In this document: positions 13,741 through 15,965 of the stretch, piece by piece
Layout of the letters: each line of letters begins with the position of its first letter
How positions within the stretch are numbered: position 1 is the first letter of the stretch
Assembly: GCF_020860125.1 (NCBI RefSeq)
Contig: NZ_JAJBUX010000124.1
Span: 1 to 15,965 of the forward strand
Reading direction: 5' to 3'
From: Cloacibacillus sp.
GTDB taxonomy: Bacteria > Synergistota > Synergistia > Synergistales > Synergistaceae
DNA: 15,965 nt
The notes under the pieces: model-generated
Database searches by the model: none
Seen by the model: the letters and a program-made list of their open reading frames with translations, nothing else
What the model was told of the DNA's origin: nothing
Position numbers and translations under genes: made by a program

Positions 13741-14540
13741 ACTTCGACACCTATCACGGAGATATTTTCTTTTTCGGCGACGGCCTGGAACTCTTCCGGT
13801 TCCAGGATCAGCGTCCATCCCGCGTGAAGCGCGAGACAATTCAGTTTTGCCTGCGCCATGTGACGCAGTGTGTCGGGGCCGACGGTGGGAATGTCGTAAC
13901 GCTCGTCCTGGTCGAGGCGCATCATCTTGGCGACCGTGCCGCCCTTGCAGAGGGAGCCGGCGCGAAGCAGGGTCGCGTCCGTTCCCTCCATCGCCTCCAC
14001 GGCGACCACCGAACGTTTGTTGACGATGACGGTCTGTCCGAATGAGAGCGGCACCACGGCCCTGCAGATCGAAAAACCGTAATCGGCGTCGTCCAGCTCC
14101 TCCTTGGTCGGCGTCCGTCCCGCGATATGCCCGCTCTTCGCGAGCAGGTCGGGGACGATGTCACGGTAGCTGAGCACGCTGAACCCCTCTTTCTCAAGGA
14201 AATCGACGATCGCCCCGAGGATCGAATGGTCGTCGCGGAAGAGCAGCCCCGCGAGGAAACGCTGCGTGGTGAGGTCGAAGAGCGAGGGTTTGAAGACGAG
14301 AGTCTTCGATACCGTTCCCGCCATGATGATGCTCTTCACGCCGCGCTTCTTCATGTCCTTTATCGTAAAGCCAAAGTCTGGTTTGGTAATGTTTATAACG
14401 TCAAGCGCGTACTTAGACAGCTCGCCGATACTCTCCCGGATAGAATAGACGACCGGCGGATTGCCGTTATTCGTCAGCCTGCTTGCTATCACAACGGGAA
14501 GCGATCCCTCACCGGCGATAAGAGCTATCTGGTTATCCAA
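13725..14540 (-). CDS. lpxI: UDP-2,3-diacylglucosamine diphosphatase LpxI (DUF1009 family)
   Basis: LpxI hydrolyses UDP-2,3-diacylglucosamine to lipid X and UMP, the step done by LpxH in E. coli. The 271-residue protein shows Leu-Ile-Ala-Gly-Glu-Gly-Ser-Leu-Pro at 7-15, Ile-Met-Ala-Gly-Thr-Val at 72-77, Asp-Asp-His-Ser-Ile-Leu at 103-108, a long conserved middle region and Gln-Asp-Glu-Arg-Tyr-Asp-Ile-Pro-Thr-Val-Gly-Pro at 211-222; the last probably carries the catalytic Asp. It is the first gene of the lipid A/Kdo operon. I chose the TTG at 14538-14540 because GGGAGGAA lies at correct spacing upstream and the family's N-terminal strand follows at once. The TTG five codons upstream overlaps the ribosome-binding site and is unlikely. 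Confidence 0.93.
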   Translation of the reverse strand: MDNQIALIAGEGSLPVVIASRLTNNGNPPVVYSIRESIGELSKYALDVINITKPDFGFTIKDMKKRGVKSIIMAGTVSKTLVFKPSLFDLTTQRFLAGLLFRDDHSILGAIVDFLEKEGFSVLSYRDIVPDLLAKSGHIAGRTPTKEELDDADYGFSICRAVVPLSFGQTVIVNKRSVVAVEAMEGTDATLLRAGSLCKGGTVAKMMRLDQDERYDIPTVGPDTLRHMAQAKLNCLALHAGWTLILEPEEFQAVAEKENISVIGVEVCRSL

Positions 14541-14652
14541 AACGATTCCTCCCAAAGATACCGGCCTCTGCGCCGGTGAGAACTGCCTCTATAGATAATT
14601 CTCACACAAAACCACCATTAGAGGCATTTTAAATAAAAATGCCGCAAGACAT
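14541..14652 (-). promoter_or_regulatory. structured 5' leader of the lpxI operon
   Basis: About 112 bases separate the predicted start near 14652 from the lpxI TTG. In transcript order it contains hairpin P1 (14643-14636 with 14630-14623, 8 bp) and GCCTCTA at 14625-14619, complementary to TAGAGGC at 14591-14585. GTGAGAA at 14605-14599 is complementary to TTCTCAC at 14582-14576, and hairpin ACCGGC/GCCGGT spans 14577-14560, just before the ribosome-binding site. Several of these pairings compete. No known riboswitch is recognised, so a regulatory role is inference. Confidence 0.4.
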
Positions 14653-14658
14653 TACGTA

Positions 14659-14686
14659 AGTATAGCATAAAGAGCCGCTTTTGCAG
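14659..14686 (-). promoter_or_regulatory. promoter of the lipid A/Kdo operon
   Basis: The minus strand reads TGCTATACT: -10 TATACT at 14659-14664 with an extended -10 TG at 14666-14667. A poor -35 (CTGCAA, 14681-14686) lies 16 bases upstream. The same TGCTATA core occurs in the rhodanese promoter. No other promoter is evident between here and waaA, where genes overlap or sit within 17 bases, so this probably drives all seven genes. Confidence 0.6.
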
Positions 14687-14740
14687 CTTACAGCCGCCGT
14701 CTAAAACAGGGTAAACCATCAGCGAAAGTCAGAAAGGATA

Positions 14741-14869
14741 TAAATCGGCGTTTATAAGCACGATTTGCGTCATAAAATGGGGGCTCCGAATCCTCACCGT
14801 ATGAAGATACGGTTCCGGTATCGGAGCCCCCATTTTATTTAGCAACTCGCACTTCTAAACGCCGATTTA
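14741..14869 (+). repeat. 129-bp palindromic repeat element, copy B
   Basis: It is the same length and orientation as copy A and matches it at 127 of 129 positions. The two differences (T at 14778, A at 14832, against A at 143 and T at 197 in copy A) are paired with each other in the central stem (14774-14789 with 14821-14836), so pairing is kept. It lies between the Synerg-CTERM gene and the lpxI promoter. The stem is flanked by A4 and T4 and could act as a weak bidirectional terminator. Confidence 0.9.
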
Positions 14870-14882
14870 TCTCCGATGGGGC

Positions 14883-15119
14883 AATGATAAACAGCGATTT
14901 AGCTTCTGCCCTTGTAGCCTCCCTCTCTGAGGGAGGTGGCGGCCGCCTGCTTTTGGCGGCTGACGGAAGGAGTGTTGCTCTGTTTGGCGCGGTAACCGCG
15001 TCAAACAGAGTCCGCGGCAAAAGCCGCGGGAGAACCTAAGGTCAACTCTCCCTCAGTCCCTACGGGACAGCTCCCTCAGAGAGGGAGCCAAAATCTTTGA
15101 TAAACCGCTATTTATCATT
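14883..15119. repeat. 237-bp multi-hairpin inverted-repeat element
   Basis: The outer arms (14883-14901 and 15101-15119) are 19-base inverted repeats with two mismatches. A second nested pair (about 14918-14935 with 15071-15088) carries CTCCCTCTCTGAGGGAG-type sequence. Inside are four hairpins: 14942-14947 with 14955-14960; 14978-14986 with 15002-15010, itself enclosing CGCGG/CCGCG; 15012-15018 with 15023-15029; and 15056-15060 with 15064-15068. No credible gene is present. From memory, the CCTCTCTGAGGGAGG pattern resembles palindromic repeats common in gut Firmicutes. Confidence 0.8.
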
Positions 15120-15192
15120 CAGCTTAGCGCAAAGCGTTGGCCTTTATTTTGTTGCGCCCGTATGTTTGGGATGCTCTCTTCGCTGAATGCAC
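15120..15192. other. short intergenic stretch with no recognised feature
   Basis: Between the multi-hairpin element and the terminator of the Synerg-CTERM gene I see no gene, promoter or further repeat. Confidence 0.5.
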
Positions 15193-15226
15193 AAAAAAAG
15201 AGGCGGAGTTTATCGTCCGCCTCTTT
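15193..15226 (-). terminator. intrinsic terminator of the Synerg-CTERM gene
   Basis: A perfect 11-bp stem (15216-15226 with 15197-15207, AAAGAGGCGGA type) closes an 8-base loop. In the minus-strand transcript it is followed by a run of U (plus-strand A at 15193-15199). It lies 36 bases past the TAA at 15262. Confidence 0.88.
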
Positions 15227-15261
15227 CACTGTTACTGCCGTTTATTATAGGGGTTATTCGC

Positions 15262-15965
15262 TTACTTCCTGCGTCTTGCCGCCGCGAGCGGCAGCAGCGC
15301 CAGCAGTGCTAAGACTCCCACACCCGCGGAGCAGCCGCTGCTTGAACCGCCGGAGGGTTTCGGCGCCTTCGCCTCGTTCATCGCCATCGCCACGGGGTCG
15401 ATTACGCTGCCCATGGTTTTGTCGTAGTCGAACTCTCCATTATCCTTGACGAAGAGTATGAGCGTGTATGTCGCGGTCGGATCGATTTTGTCGGTAAAGG
15501 CGAGATTGTTTCCCTCCACGTTTTTGAGCGTGAAGCTCTGGTCGGCGTAGCCGGCCGGCTCCGCGGTATAGCCGAACTTCGCGCCTGTCCCGTCCCTAAG
15601 TATTTTGATGAGCGTGATGTCGCTGACTATATTGTTTGCCGCCGCGCCAAGCTGAGCGCCGGTCGTCTTCATCGCGAGAGCCGCGACTTTGCCGTCGCTA
15701 ATCGCCGCCGTGATGACGGGCAGAGTTACGATCGTCTTCGGAGCCACCGCCGCGTCGTCCGACATTACGGAAACCATGGCCGTCTTTGCGATCACGGGGT
15801 CGACCGTGATGTTGCCGTCAGCCGTCGCGGTGAAGAAACCTTCCTTAACGTCCGCGCTTTTCGCGAGGGCTCTGGCGTTCTCTGCCGTCGCCGGAGTGAT
15901 GACTGGTGTCGCCGGCTTCACATCTGCCGGTACGTTCTTGTCCGTCTTCACTGGGTTATCCTTTT
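15262..15965 (-). CDS. Synerg-CTERM sorting domain protein, 5' end outside the window
   Basis: The frame is open from the window edge to the TAA at 15262. The first possible start inside the window, a GTG at 15951, has no visible ribosome-binding site and the frame continues upstream of it, so the gene is probably cut by the window. The 3' end (15265-15354) encodes a Ser/Gly-rich segment with Ser-Ser-Ser-Gly-Cys-Ser-Ala-Gly, a hydrophobic Leu/Ala stretch, and Ala-Arg-Arg-Arg-Lys. This is the tripartite tail I know as Synerg-CTERM, thought to mark proteins for surface processing in Synergistota. The rest is Ala/Thr/Val/Asp-rich with beta-like repeats and no catalytic motif I recognise. Function unknown; probably cell-surface or secreted. 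Confidence 0.85.
   Translation of the reverse strand, partial: KDNPVKTDKNVPADVKPATPVITPATAENARALAKSADVKEGFFTATADGNITVDPVIAKTAMVSVMSDDAAVAPKTIVTLPVITAAISDGKVAALAMKTTGAQLGAAANNIVSDITLIKILRDGTGAKFGYTAEPAGYADQSFTLKNVEGNNLAFTDKIDPTATYTLILFVKDNGEFDYDKTMGSVIDPVAMAMNEAKAPKPSGGSSSGCSAGVGVLALLALLPLAAARRRK

Noticed and set aside
14576..14625. True H-type pseudoknot in the lpxI leader
   Set aside because: The two interleaved 7-bp stems would leave only two bases to cross a 7-bp stem, which looks sterically too short. I treat them as alternative pairings.
14835..15020. Small minus-strand ORF across copy B and the multi-hairpin element
   Set aside because: It is composed of repeat-arm and hairpin sequence; the same arm peptide appears in the other copies purely from the repeat.

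Overview
The window most likely comes from a Synergistota bacterium (Cloacibacillus/Synergistes-like). It is GC-rich and encodes a diderm lipid A/Kdo pathway. The minus-strand protein at the right edge ends in a tail that matches my memory of the Synerg-CTERM sorting domain: a Ser/Gly-rich stretch with one Cys, a hydrophobic stretch, then Ala-Arg-Arg-Arg-Lys. I ran no database search, so all family names rest on motif recognition.

Layout. All genes are on the minus strand except a plus-strand C-terminal fragment at 1-108. From right to left, which is the direction of transcription: (i) 15262-15965, the 3' part of a Synerg-CTERM surface protein with a clear intrinsic terminator; (ii) 14541-15261, a gene-free stretch holding two structured repeat elements and the promoter and leader of the next operon; (iii) 5428-14540, a tight seven-gene operon: lpxI, lpxB, an msbA-type ABC exporter, an lpxK fused to an LpxB-like glycosyltransferase domain, kdsA, kpsF/kdsD and waaA; (iv) a 174-bp gap with a candidate promoter; (v) 2115-5253, three genes coupled by ATGA overlaps: an unrecognised protein with a possible deoxyhypusine-synthase-like fold, kdsB, and an ELM1-family protein; (vi) a second candidate promoter and a secreted protein with two rhodanese domains; (vii) 106-594, a second cluster of palindromic repeats.

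How the genes work together. LpxI makes lipid X, LpxB joins lipid X to its UDP precursor, and LpxK phosphorylates the disaccharide. KpsF, KdsA and KdsB make and activate Kdo. WaaA transfers Kdo to lipid IVA, and the MsbA-like exporter flips the product across the inner membrane. Three cluster members have no firm role: the LpxB-like domain fused to LpxK, the DHS-like protein and the ELM1 homologue.

Best candidates for something new: (1) a 128-129-bp palindromic element in three copies, with conserved asymmetric arms and a conserved internal loop, whose stems vary by paired compensatory changes. The two copies 14.6 kb apart differ at exactly two bases, and those two bases pair. (2) waaA has no usable ATG, GTG or TTG start. 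It appears to begin at a CTG directly after, and in frame with, the TAG stop of kpsF. (3) The LpxK/LpxB-like fusion has altered LpxK motifs. (4) The lpxI leader contains mutually exclusive pairings.
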